In this document: piece by piece, positions 23,754 through 31,746 of the stretch
How positions within the stretch are numbered: the first letter of the stretch is position 1
How the letters are laid out: the number at the start of each line of letters is the position of its first letter
Assembly: GCA_017619975.1 (NCBI GenBank)
Contig: JAFZRH010000033.1
Location: forward strand, 1 to 40,550
Length of the DNA stretch: 40,550 bases
Reading direction: 5' to 3'
Source: Lachnospiraceae bacterium
GTDB lineage: Bacteria > Bacillota > Clostridia > Lachnospirales > Lachnospiraceae
The notes under the pieces: model-generated
The model's database searches: none
Told to the model about the DNA's origin: nothing
The model's input: only the letters and a program-made list of their open reading frames with translations
Program-made: the position numbers and the translations under genes

Positions 23754-25838
23754 TTATTTTTCGCTCGACGAAACCGCCGTACGCGGTCCAGGATTCTTCG
23801 AGCTGTAAACAAGGCCCAGCTGCCGGAAGCGCTCGTTCAAGAGGCTCCCGCAGCTGCTGCTCCGGACGTTCTCCACGCGGCTTATGATGAAGCTTTTGAG
23901 CTTCTCCAAATATTCCGCTTCGCTTAACGCTCCTTCCGCCACTTTTGTCAGTCCCATCTCCCAGTTCGCCGTCAGCTCCGGCACCAGAAGAGACCGGATC
24001 GTCGCCGCCACCGTGTCGTGGATCAGTTCTCCCAGGAGCGTCGGCGTCACGATCTGCGTTTTTTTATTCAGATTCAGATAGGTATTCCCGACCAGTTTTT
24101 TCAGGATCTCCGCGCGGGTCGCCGAGGTTCCGATCCCGGAGCCTTTGATCTGCGCCCGCATCTCTTCGTCTTCGATCAGCTGTCCCGCATTTTCCATGGC
24201 CAGGATCAGAGAGCCCGAATTATAGCGTTTCGGCGGTTTTGTCTCGCCGGGCCGTATCCGGATATCGCGGAGCGCAAGCGCCTGTCCTTTCTTCAGCGAA
24301 GCCAGGAAGCTGCCCAGATCGCCGGCATCCTGTTCTTCTTCCCCGTCCGGCTGACCGCTTTCCTTTCCGCCGTTCTTTTCATCCGGTTCTTCCCTGTCCG
24401 CCTGCCCTTTTCCGTCCTCCTTTTTCGGAACGGCGGCGACAGCCAGATAGCCTTCCTCGATGAGGCTCCGGTAAGAGGCAAAGAAATGCTCGGTATCGAC
24501 GGTGATCTCCAGCGAAGTCTTTTCATAGACGGCCGGCGGAAAGAAGACCGACAGAAAGCGCCGCACGATCCGCTCATAGACCGCCCGCGACTGCTGCGAA
24601 AGGCCGGCCAGCGCGGTCAGGCCCTGCCCGGTCGGAATGATCGCATAGTGATCCGTGATCATTTTATCGTTGGTATAGCGCGTTTTCGCGATTCCCTTAT
24701 CCCAGTCGTTCTTCACGATCTCCTCAACGAACGGCGCGACGTTCGCGATCTTCCCCAGACCGCTGACGTTTTTCCGGATCTCCTTTGCCACGGCGGTGGA
24801 TAAGACGCGGGCATCCGTCCGGGGATAGGTCACGAGCTTCTTTTCGTAAAGTTCCTGCGCGATCTCCAGCGTTTTATCCGGGCTGATCTTCAGCTGACGG
24901 GAGCAGGTATTCTGCAGTTCCGCCAGATTAAAGAGCAGCGGCGCATAATTCTTTTCTTTCCGGCGGGATACCGCGGCCAGAACGGCCGGCTTTCCCTTCA
25001 GGGAATCCGCCAGTTCCTTCGCCTTCTTTTCTTCCCTGAACCCGCTTTCGTTATAGAGGAAAGGGCTTTCGAAATACCGGCTGCCGGGAACGGCCCGCCA
25101 GTCCGCGCGGATGACGCCGCCGTCCGCGCCTTCCTGCGGCAGGAACTCTCCCTGCAGACGGTAAAACGGCGTTTTGACAAAATCACGGATCTCCCGCTCC
25201 CGCCGCACGACCATGCCGAGCACGCAGGTCATCACACGGCCCACCGCCAGCTTGGTACGGCTGCCCAAAAAATCCGAGATCTGACCGCCGTAGCGGATCG
25301 CCAGCACGCGGGAAAAATTGATCCCCATCAGGTAATCTTCTTTCGCGCGCAGGTAGGCGGCCGCCGCCAGATCGTCGTAGGCGGAAAGCGGGTTCGCGTT
25401 CTGAATGCCCTTGCGAATCTCTTCCTCGGTCTGGGAATCGATCCAGACGCGGCGGCGGTCTTTGACCTTCGTTCCCGCCTCCTGTTCCACCAGGCGGTAG
25501 ATGTATTCTCCCTCGCGTCCCGAGTCGGTGCAGACGTAGATCCGGTCGATATCCGGCCGGTTCATCAGCTTTTTCAGGATCCCGAACTGTTTTTTGACGC
25601 TGTCGATCACTTCATAGCGGAAGGTCTCCGGAATAAAGGGCAGCGTATTCAGGCTCCATTTTTTCAGCGCGGGATCGTATGCTTCCGGATAGCTCATGGA
25701 AACCAAATGACCCACGCACCAGCTGACGACGGCCCTCTCGCTTTCGAGATAACCGTCCTGCCGGTCCATGGGTTCATGAAGAGCCGCGGCAAATTCGCGG
25801 GCTACACTGGGTTTTTCGGCAATAAATAAAGCTTTCAT
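23754..25838 (-). CDS. topB: DNA topoisomerase III (type IA)
   Basis: Single-strand-passing topoisomerase that decatenates DNA and removes negative supercoils. It opens with the family start MKALFIAEKPSVA. The TOPRIM metal motif is CTDSGREGE, and the active-site Tyr is Y338 in VTYPRTDAR. A charged Lys/Glu/Gly-rich insert (about residues 465-515) interrupts the barrel domain. There are no C-terminal zinc fingers; the tail is short and ends in SSSEK. I chose the ATG at 25836-25838 because it gives the conserved N-terminus; an in-frame TTG at 25874 would add 12 unlike residues. No Shine-Dalgarno lies at a proper distance. A promoter -10 sits eight bases upstream, so the RNA may be leaderless. 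Confidence 0.95.
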   Translation of the reverse strand: MKALFIAEKPSVAREFAAALHEPMDRQDGYLESERAVVSWCVGHLVSMSYPEAYDPALKKWSLNTLPFIPETFRYEVIDSVKKQFGILKKLMNRPDIDRIYVCTDSGREGEYIYRLVEQEAGTKVKDRRRVWIDSQTEEEIRKGIQNANPLSAYDDLAAAAYLRAKEDYLMGINFSRVLAIRYGGQISDFLGSRTKLAVGRVMTCVLGMVVRREREIRDFVKTPFYRLQGEFLPQEGADGGVIRADWRAVPGSRYFESPFLYNESGFREEKKAKELADSLKGKPAVLAAVSRRKEKNYAPLLFNLAELQNTCSRQLKISPDKTLEIAQELYEKKLVTYPRTDARVLSTAVAKEIRKNVSGLGKIANVAPFVEEIVKNDWDKGIAKTRYTNDKMITDHYAIIPTGQGLTALAGLSQQSRAVYERIVRRFLSVFFPPAVYEKTSLEITVDTEHFFASYRSLIEEGYLAVAAVPKKEDGKGQADREEPDEKNGGKESGQPDGEEEQDAGDLGSFLASLKKGQALALRDIRIRPGETKPPKRYNSGSLILAMENAGQLIEDEEMRAQIKGSGIGTSATRAEILKKLVGNTYLNLNKKTQIVTPTLLGELIHDTVAATIRSLLVPELTANWEMGLTKVAEGALSEAEYLEKLKSFIISRVENVRSSSCGSLLNERFRQLGLVYSSKNPGPRTAVSSSEK

Positions 25839-25845
25839 CCGGGAC

Positions 25846-25874
25846 AGTATAATCCCTTTCGGCCTATTCGGCAA
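25846..25874 (-). promoter_or_regulatory. topB: topB promoter abutting the start codon
   Basis: Minus-strand TTGCCG (25869-25874), 17 bases, TATACT (25846-25851). A start site seven bases beyond the -10 would fall at about 25839, next to the ATG at 25838. The promoter overlaps the end of the upstream anti-sigma-like gene. Confidence 0.6.
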
Positions 25875-26598
25875 GCGTCAGACCGTGATCGGCGAGAAAT
25901 TCGCGGACGGCCTTTTCTTCTTCGGCATCTGCCGCTGACAGATCAAAAGCGTAACTGTTCCCTTCAGAATCGCAGATCAGACAGTTCAGGACGCCGTCTT
26001 CTGCCAAATCGGCGAAAACCGCTTTCAGAATGCCTTTCTCCATCCATTCGAGGAGCAGCTCCTCTTCTTCTGTTTTCAGCGGCTGATTCTCATTTGTATT
26101 CTGCGCGACAATACAGAAATCCGCCGCCGCGGATACCGGCATCGGGGAAAGGGATTCCGTCTTTTGATTTGCATTTTTTTCCGGCTCCGAAGAGTTCCGG
26201 GTCGCGCCAGCCTGTAAGGAAGCCTGACTTGCGGCGATCTGATCCGATTCTTCCAGGGGAGCGGCTTCCGGGGTCTTCTCCGTGTTTTTTCCGCTGTAAT
26301 CCGCGATGGGGGCCGCCGTATATACAGCCGAATCCGCCGGCATCAGATCCGGACCGGCCGGGTTTTCTGTCTTTTGACGGCCGGAAAGAGCCGGCCCGAA
26401 CAGAAGAACAAGAGCCAGAACGGCCGCCGCAACAATACCGCCGGTCCTGTAAACGCGCGGGGAAAGACGGAAGATCTTTTTCTTTTCCTGTGTCGGAGCG
26501 GCAGCGGCGCTTTCCGCCTCCCGCATGGCTTTCAGGAAGCGTTCATGCTGGGATTCATCCACCCTGATCCGATCCATGTATTCCTTATATTCTTTCAT
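25864..26598 (-). CDS. Probable membrane-bound anti-sigma factor for the ECF sigma factor
   Basis: A 244-residue protein with a short cytoplasmic N-terminus (MKEYKEYMDRIRVDE onward), one membrane helix at about residues 53-71, and an extracytoplasmic part. That part begins with a long low-complexity Pro/Ala/Ser/Glu stretch (72-155) and ends in a small folded-looking domain (about 160-244). It overlaps the ECF sigma gene by 14 bases, the typical sigma/anti-sigma coupling. The HxxxCxxC zinc motif of ZAS anti-sigma factors is absent, so it belongs to the group of clostridial anti-sigma proteins recognised mainly by architecture. Function is inferred from order and topology; no single diagnostic motif proves it. 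Confidence 0.72.
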   Translation of the reverse strand: MKEYKEYMDRIRVDESQHERFLKAMREAESAAAAPTQEKKKIFRLSPRVYRTGGIVAAAVLALVLLFGPALSGRQKTENPAGPDLMPADSAVYTAAPIADYSGKNTEKTPEAAPLEESDQIAASQASLQAGATRNSSEPEKNANQKTESLSPMPVSAAADFCIVAQNTNENQPLKTEEEELLLEWMEKGILKAVFADLAEDGVLNCLICDSEGNSYAFDLSAADAEEEKAVREFLADHGLTLAE

Positions 26599-27046
26599 CT
26601 TCCAACCACCCTTTCAGCTGTCTGCGTCCCCGGAGCATCCAGGAACGGACCGTCGACTCCTCTGCGTCCATGATTTCGGCTATTTCCTTGGTACTGTATC
26701 CTTCATAATAGAAAAGATAGATGGCATCCCTGTGATTCGGCGGCAGCTTCATGACCAGTTCCATCAGTTCCTGCTCTTCCTCCGTTTTGGCCGGATAGAT
26801 GTCGAGCAGTTCGATCTCGCCGCGCCGCCCTCTCTTTTTGACCAGATTGTTGCAGAGATTGATGATCACCCGCAGCAGCCAGGCTTTTTCATGTTCCTCG
26901 TTTTCAAATTCGGGACGGGCTGTCAGCCAGCGCAGGAAGGTCTCCTGCACCATGTCTTCCGCATCCTCCCGGATCCCGGTATGTGACAAGGCTACGCGAT
27001 ACAGCATGTTCTCATATTTTGAGACCAGTTCTTCCGCAGTGCTCAT
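26585..27046 (-). CDS. ECF-type RNA polymerase sigma factor
   Basis: A 153-residue group IV sigma factor. Region 2 spans about residues 5-70, with the core-binding and -10 motif DAEDMVQETFLRWL. Region 4 spans about 95-150, with LPPNHRDAIYLFYYEGYSTKEIAEIMDAEESTVRSWMLRGRRQLK-type helices (conserved Y-G-S-K-E-I-A and the recognition helix). There is no region 3. GAGGG precedes the ATG. It has its own upstream promoter-like motif, GCAACA-N16-TGTATT, the same as in front of the divergent DUF4349 gene, so it probably controls itself and that gene. The next gene is its likely anti-sigma partner. Confidence 0.93.
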   Translation of the reverse strand: MSTAEELVSKYENMLYRVALSHTGIREDAEDMVQETFLRWLTARPEFENEEHEKAWLLRVIINLCNNLVKKRGRRGEIELLDIYPAKTEEEQELMELVMKLPPNHRDAIYLFYYEGYSTKEIAEIMDAEESTVRSWMLRGRRQLKGWLEDERI

Positions 27047-27066
27047 GTTTCCCTCTTTTCATCTAC

Positions 27067-27094
27067 AATACAGCGCTCACCCTTCGGATGTTGC
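27067..27094 (-). promoter_or_regulatory. ECF-type promoter of the sigma/anti-sigma operon
   Basis: Minus-strand GCAACA (27089-27094), 16 bases, TGTATT (27067-27072), then GTAG. It has no TTGACA-like box. The -35 with its AAC core fits ECF promoters. A start near 27060 leaves about 14 bases before the ATG. Confidence 0.65.
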
Positions 27095-27131
27095 GCCGCA
27101 TACAAAATCCGGCAAATATTTTTTTGAAACC

Positions 27132-27159
27132 GCAACAAACGCTTCTCTTTTGGTGTATT
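27132..27159 (+). promoter_or_regulatory. ECF-type promoter of the DUF4349 lipoprotein gene
   Basis: Plus-strand GCAACA (27132-27137), 16 bases, TGTATT (27154-27159), then ATAG. Both hexamers and the spacing are identical to the divergent motif at 27067-27094. The leader to the ATG at 27203 is about 36 bases and contains AAGGAGGAG. Confidence 0.65.
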
Positions 27160-27202
27160 ATAGGCAAAAGACCTCATCACGGAACCATGAAGGAGGAGCG
27201 AG

Positions 27203-28153
27203 ATGAAAAAAAGGACTTTTGCCATTCTCTCAGTTTTACTGGCGGCCTGTCTGATGCTGGCGGCCTGCGGCAGCGAGGGGTCCCCGATGTATGAAGGAAA
27301 AACCGCCGAAATGACTTACGGGGGCCAGACAAATGCCGGCAGCACCTCTCCGACGGCGCTTCCGGCTGCCGATTCGAATCAGAAAGACTCCGTCCCGCAG
27401 AATCAGAAACTGATCAAGACCTTAAAGATCAGCATGGAAACGCTGGATTTTGACGGCAGCCTCAGCAAGCTTAACACGCTTGTCTTTGAAAAAGGCGGCT
27501 ATGTGGAAAGCTCCACGATCGGCGGCACCGGTTACAACAGCCGCTCCCGCCGGACAGCCCAGTTTGTGATCCGCATTCCGGCCGATCAGCTGGATCAGGC
27601 GGAAGCCGAGCTTTCCGCTCTCGGAAACGTGACTTCCTCCACTTCGGAAATCAGCGACGTGACCCTGACCTGGGCCGATACCGAGAGCCGGATCAAAGCA
27701 CTGGAAGCCCAGCGCGACAGCCTGCTGTCCATGCTGGAGAAAGCGGAAAACTTAAGCGATCTGCTGCAGATCCAGGACCATCTGACAGAAGTGGAATACA
27801 AGCTCGAATCCGCCGCGTCCCAGATGCGTGTTCTGGAGAACCAGGTCAGCTATTCCACGATCCGCCTGAATCTGGAAGAAGTCAAGATCTACACCGAAGA
27901 AGAACCGGAGACCTTCGGTCAGCGTATCAGCCGGACCTTCAAGGACTCTCTGGAGAGCGTCGGCGAGTTCTTCTCGGATCTCGTCGTCTTCGTACTCGGC
28001 AACCTGCCGGCGATCCTCTGCTGGGCCGTCTTTATCGTGCTGGCGGTTCTGGGGATCCGGAAGCTCAGCCGGAACAGGAAAAAGAAGAAGGCAGCCCGTC
28101 CGGTCGTTCCGCTTCAGGAACCGCCGAAAGAATTCCGGAAGAACAACGAGTAA
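27203..28153 (+). CDS. DUF4349 lipoprotein, likely ECF-sigma target
   Basis: A 316-residue surface lipoprotein (lipobox LAAC, Cys22). A Thr/Ser/Gln-rich linker is followed by the DUF4349 domain (about residues 72-280): IKTLKISMETLDFDGSL, GGYVESS, FVIRIPADQLDQ, then a coiled-coil-like stretch (155-210: TWADTESRIKALEAQRDSL). A C-terminal transmembrane helix (about 268-292) and a Lys/Arg-rich tail follow. The protein therefore seems anchored at both ends. DUF4349 proteins have no established activity. The divergent ECF sigma gene and matching promoter motif suggest it is part of an envelope-sensing regulon. Confidence 0.9.
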   Translation: MKKRTFAILSVLLAACLMLAACGSEGSPMYEGKTAEMTYGGQTNAGSTSPTALPAADSNQKDSVPQNQKLIKTLKISMETLDFDGSLSKLNTLVFEKGGYVESSTIGGTGYNSRSRRTAQFVIRIPADQLDQAEAELSALGNVTSSTSEISDVTLTWADTESRIKALEAQRDSLLSMLEKAENLSDLLQIQDHLTEVEYKLESAASQMRVLENQVSYSTIRLNLEEVKIYTEEEPETFGQRISRTFKDSLESVGEFFSDLVVFVLGNLPAILCWAVFIVLAVLGIRKLSRNRKKKKAARPVVPLQEPPKEFRKNNE

Positions 28154-28165
28154 GCTCCCGCTGTT

Positions 28166-28825
28166 TCAGGGAGAGTCATTCCAGGGGATGGCTCTCCCTT
28201 CGTTTACCAGAAAAGAGAGACGCTCCCCTTTTTCCGCCAGGGCCTGTCCCGCTGTCGCATCGGCCAGGCCGCGCAGGAACGGTTCTTCCTGTTCTTCCGT
28301 CAAATACAGCTCTTTGCCGGCATCCGTACCGAACTCTTCTTCTCCCAGGGGAAGCGACAGGGAAGCGATCAGGCGGTCAACCCGGGGAAGATCGCTGTAG
28401 GAGCACAAAACATGCCAGCGGGTCCCGCTGTACAGAAGACCGCCTTCGGCCGCATCCAAGGCAGCTTTAGCCGCTGCTGCGTAGGCGCGTACCAGACCGC
28501 CGGTTCCCAATAGCGTTCCGCCGAAGTATCGGGTGACCACTACAAGCGCATTGTGCAGACCGCTGCCCAAAAGCGTTTCCAGGATCGGTTTCCCGGCCGT
28601 TCCGGAAGGTTCTCCGTCGTCGCTGAAGCGTACGGTCTCGTTTTTCGGCCCCAGCACATACGCATAGCAGTGATGTCTGGCTGCGTAATGCTCTTTCCTC
28701 CTGGCAGACAGAACCGCCGCCGCCTCTTCCTCGGAGCGTACGGGGACCGCCCGCGCCAGAAAGCGGGATCGTTTGGACTCGTATTCTCCTTCGGCAGGAT
28801 ACATCAGCAGCAGATAAGGTTCCAT
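28166..28825 (-). CDS. YigZ/IMPACT-family protein
   Basis: Member of the YigZ/UPF0029 family related to eukaryotic IMPACT; bacterial members are linked to translation but have no proven reaction. The N-terminal domain has ESKRSRFLARAVPV, HHCYAYVLG and the family signature FSDDGEPSGTAGKPIL, then VVTRYFGGTLLGTGGLVRAY. The C-terminal ferredoxin-like domain is present. I chose the ATG at 28823-28825 because AAGGAG lies about six bases upstream; an ATG 69 bases earlier would add an unlike extension. The resulting 219 residues match the family. It converges with the DUF4349 gene; their ends are 12 bases apart with a hairpin spanning the stop region. Confidence 0.92.
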   Translation of the reverse strand: MEPYLLLMYPAEGEYESKRSRFLARAVPVRSEEEAAAVLSARRKEHYAARHHCYAYVLGPKNETVRFSDDGEPSGTAGKPILETLLGSGLHNALVVVTRYFGGTLLGTGGLVRAYAAAAKAALDAAEGGLLYSGTRWHVLCSYSDLPRVDRLIASLSLPLGEEEFGTDAGKELYLTEEQEEPFLRGLADATAGQALAEKGERLSFLVNEGRAIPWNDSP

Positions 28826-28865
28826 CCGTTCTCCTTTATTCTTCGGAATCATTGATCCTGCCACC

Positions 28866-28894
28866 AGTGTATCAGCCTTTCGGGAAAACTGCAA
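28866..28894 (-). promoter_or_regulatory. Possible weak promoter of the YigZ-family gene
   Basis: Minus-strand TTGCAG (28889-28894), 17 bases, TACACT (28866-28871). The match is modest (three and four of six). Confidence 0.35.
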
Positions 28895-28950
28895 GAATGA
28901 ATCACCAATTGCCCTCCTGTAAAGTTTTCCTTTCTTATTCCGGAAAAATC

Positions 28951-28959
28951 TGATATAAT
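28951..28959 (+). promoter_or_regulatory. Extended -10 promoter of the penicillin-binding protein gene
   Basis: TGATATAAT (28951-28959) is a perfect extended -10 (TGN plus TATAAT). The -35 position (28931-28936, TTTCTT) is poor, as often with extended -10 promoters. AAGGAG lies before the ATG at 28998. Confidence 0.65.
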
Positions 28960-28997
28960 AATGAAGAGTATGCTTTCTCCAGACAAGGAGTTCAGAA

Positions 28998-31697
28998 ATG
29001 AATTACAGTCGAGAGTATGTTAACAGCCGATTGCGGAACAGCAAGGGGACCGGCAAAAAAATAACCAGCCGGATCATTCTTCATGTTCTGAAGATCATCT
29101 TTCTGTCGCTGGTCCTTGCCGTTGTTATCGCCGGCGGTTTCGCTCTCGGAACCGTAAAAGGGATTATCGACACGTCCCCGGAACCGGAAACACTGAACGT
29201 AACGCCGCTCGGCATTGCTTCCAGCATCTACGATGCGGAAGGCAATCTGACGGAGACCCTGATCCAATCCGGCTCCAACCGCGATCCCGTCGCCTACAGT
29301 GAATTCCCGGAGGATCTGATCAACGCCTTTGTCGCCATCGAGGACGAGCGCTTCTGGACCCATGAAGGCGTCGATATCCGCGGCATGCTTCGTTCCACCG
29401 CCTCTCTTCTGCTCAGCGGACACCTAAACGGCGGCGCCAGTACCATTACCCAGCAGCTGATCAAGAACAACTTCTTTGACGGCGGCCGTGAGAAGGGCTG
29501 GGGCGCCCGCTTTATCCGGAAATTCCAGGAGCAGTATCTGGCGATGCGGCTGGATCAGGAAGTTTCCAAAGAGGATATTCTCAGCAGCTATTTAAACTCC
29601 ATCAATCTGGGCCAGAACTGCCTCGGTGTTCAGGTGGCCGCGCAGCGCTATTTCCGCAAAGACGTCCACGATCTGACACTCTCCGAATGCGCCGCGATCG
29701 CCGGAATCACGCAGAATCCGTACCACTACAATCCGATCACCTTCCCGGAGGAAAATGCCGTCCGCCGTCTGTCCGTTCTGAATCACATGCTGGATCAGGA
29801 ATATATCACGCAGGACGAATATGACGAAGCGATCGCCGATACCGACGCTCTCTACGCGCGGATCCAGGAGAACAATCTGATCATCAAAGAAAATGCCGTT
29901 CCCTACACGTATTTTACGGATGCCGTCATCACCGCGGTCCTGCGTGACCTGCAGGAAGTGCTCGGCTACAGCGAATCGGACGCCTTTACGCTTTTATACA
30001 GCGGCGGTCTGAACATTTATACGACACAGAATCCCGAATTCCAGAAAATCCTGGATGAAGAAGTCAACAATCCGGCCAACTACCCTGCCGACGCGTTCCA
30101 GTGGACTTTCACCTATCAGGTCAATGCCACGCTGGCGGACGGACGGACCGTGACCTATACGCACAATACGCTGAAAAGAACGCTGGATATCAGTTCCCTG
30201 CTGTACGACAGCAAGGAAGAGATCGAAGCCTTGATCGATCAGTTTAAGAAAACGATTTTTTCCGACAAAGATGTGATCGCCGATGAAAAGATCACCTATA
30301 CCGTCCAGCCGCAGCTGTCCGCCATCATTCTGGATCACCGGACCGGACAGGTGCTTGCCGTGACCGGCGGGCGGGGCGAAAAGACCACAAGCCGTTCCCT
30401 GAACCGGGCAACAAACACCTACCGTTCTCCCGGTTCGACCTTTAAACCGATTTCGACCTTTGCCCCTGCAATCGAAGAAAGAGGACTGACCTTAGCCACC
30501 GTGATCGAGGATATCCCTTTCACGTATAACGGTACCACGATCCGAAACTGGTGGTCCAGCGATCTCTGGATGGGAAACTGCAACGCCCGTCAGGCACTGA
30601 TCTATTCCATGAACGTAGTCAGCGCCCGCGTTTTTCTGAATACGGTAGGCATTGAAACCGGTTTTGAATATCTGGAAAATTTCGGAATTTCCTCGCTCGT
30701 CCATTCCAAGGAAGTCGGCGGCAAGATCTATACGGACCTGGGGCCGGCCCTGAGCATCGGCGCGATGACCGACGGTGCCAATCTGCTGGACGTTACCGGC
30801 GCGTACGCAACGATCGCCAATAAAGGGGCCTATATCGAGCCGACCTTTTATACAAAAGTGACCGATCATGACGGCAATCTTCTGCTTTCCAAAGAGCAGG
30901 AGACCCGCCGCGTGATCAGTGAAAGCACCGCCTTCCTGCTGACAAGCGCCATGTCGGATTCCATGAAGGAATCCATTCCGTTCAAAGGAACGTATCTGAC
31001 GCCGTCTTCTTCCAATGCTGCCCTGAACAATATTCCGGCTTCCGGAAAATCCGGCACCTCGACCGACGGGGCCGGGAAATCCAGAGATTACTGGTTTGTC
31101 GGTTTTACCCGCTACTACACCATGGGCGTCTGGTCCGGCTTTGACGACGGCGGTATTTCTCTGACCGGAAACGTGACCGAAAACGCGTATCACAAGGATG
31201 TCTGGCGGGAGACCATGAACCGGATCCATGAGGATCTCCCCGTTCTCGGTTTTGTTGTTCCCGAGAACGTGACCACCGCCCGGATCTGCTCCATCAGCGG
31301 AAAACTGGCCGTCCCCGGCGTCTGCGACAAAGATCCCAACTGTCAGATCTATTCTGAGTATTTTACCAAAGATACCGTTCCGACGCAGGAATGTGACGTG
31401 CATATCATGGTGCGGATGTGCCGCGGCACCAATTGTGAAGCGACGCCTTACTGCACCAACACGTATGATAAGCTCTATTACAACATGCCTATGCCGGAAG
31501 TCGTGACGCTGGATTCGGAGTATATCTACCGGGCAGGCGTTTCTCCCGCTCTTTGTCCGATCCACAATGAGTCGACCCTTCCGACGCCGCCGGTCATTTA
31601 TGATGAGAACGGGTATCCGGTCATCTATGATGAGCACGGCAATATCATTCCCCGGGAGATTCCGCCGCCCGAGACCTCCACCGAAGATCCCGAATAG
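28998..31697 (+). CDS. Class A penicillin-binding protein (transglycosylase/transpeptidase, PBP1A family)
   Basis: Bifunctional peptidoglycan synthase, 899 residues. A cytoplasmic N-terminus is followed by a membrane helix (about 26-50). The GT51 domain has FVAIEDERFWTHEG (catalytic E115) and GASTITQQL. The transpeptidase domain has nucleophile S480 in GSTFK, SMN in IYSMNVVSA and KSGT in ASGKSGTSTD. After the transpeptidase comes a tail with eight cysteines (about 763-854, from ARICSISG to LCPIH) and then a Pro/Glu-rich end. Comparable Cys-containing tails occur in some clostridial PBPs. The gene is monocistronic, with an extended -10 promoter and a bidirectional terminator after it. Confidence 0.95.
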   Translation: MNYSREYVNSRLRNSKGTGKKITSRIILHVLKIIFLSLVLAVVIAGGFALGTVKGIIDTSPEPETLNVTPLGIASSIYDAEGNLTETLIQSGSNRDPVAYSEFPEDLINAFVAIEDERFWTHEGVDIRGMLRSTASLLLSGHLNGGASTITQQLIKNNFFDGGREKGWGARFIRKFQEQYLAMRLDQEVSKEDILSSYLNSINLGQNCLGVQVAAQRYFRKDVHDLTLSECAAIAGITQNPYHYNPITFPEENAVRRLSVLNHMLDQEYITQDEYDEAIADTDALYARIQENNLIIKENAVPYTYFTDAVITAVLRDLQEVLGYSESDAFTLLYSGGLNIYTTQNPEFQKILDEEVNNPANYPADAFQWTFTYQVNATLADGRTVTYTHNTLKRTLDISSLLYDSKEEIEALIDQFKKTIFSDKDVIADEKITYTVQPQLSAIILDHRTGQVLAVTGGRGEKTTSRSLNRATNTYRSPGSTFKPISTFAPAIEERGLTLATVIEDIPFTYNGTTIRNWWSSDLWMGNCNARQALIYSMNVVSARVFLNTVGIETGFEYLENFGISSLVHSKEVGGKIYTDLGPALSIGAMTDGANLLDVTGAYATIANKGAYIEPTFYTKVTDHDGNLLLSKEQETRRVISESTAFLLTSAMSDSMKESIPFKGTYLTPSSSNAALNNIPASGKSGTSTDGAGKSRDYWFVGFTRYYTMGVWSGFDDGGISLTGNVTENAYHKDVWRETMNRIHEDLPVLGFVVPENVTTARICSISGKLAVPGVCDKDPNCQIYSEYFTKDTVPTQECDVHIMVRMCRGTNCEATPYCTNTYDKLYYNMPMPEVVTLDSEYIYRAGVSPALCPIHNESTLPTPPVIYDENGYPVIYDEHGNIIPREIPPPETSTEDPE

Positions 31698-31700
31698 TCA

Positions 31701-31734
31701 AAAAAAGACCCCGCCTAAGGGCGGGATCTTTTTT
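31701..31734. terminator. Bidirectional terminator between the PBP and clostripain-family genes
   Basis: GACCCCGCC (31707-31715) pairs with GGCGGGATC (31720-31728) with one mismatch and a TAAG loop. The stem is followed by T6 on the plus strand and T6 on the minus strand. It stops both converging genes. Confidence 0.88.
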
Positions 31735-31746
31735 GTCGTGTTGTTG

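Noticed and set aside
28152-28200. A terminator after the DUF4349 gene formed by GGGAGAG/CTCTCCC
   Set aside because: The hairpin is real but no T-run follows in either direction and it overlaps the coding end of the YigZ-family gene, so termination is not supported.
30492-31637. A 381-codon minus-strand frame opposite the penicillin-binding protein gene
   Set aside because: Lies fully inside a gene with intact catalytic motifs and lacks its own signals.
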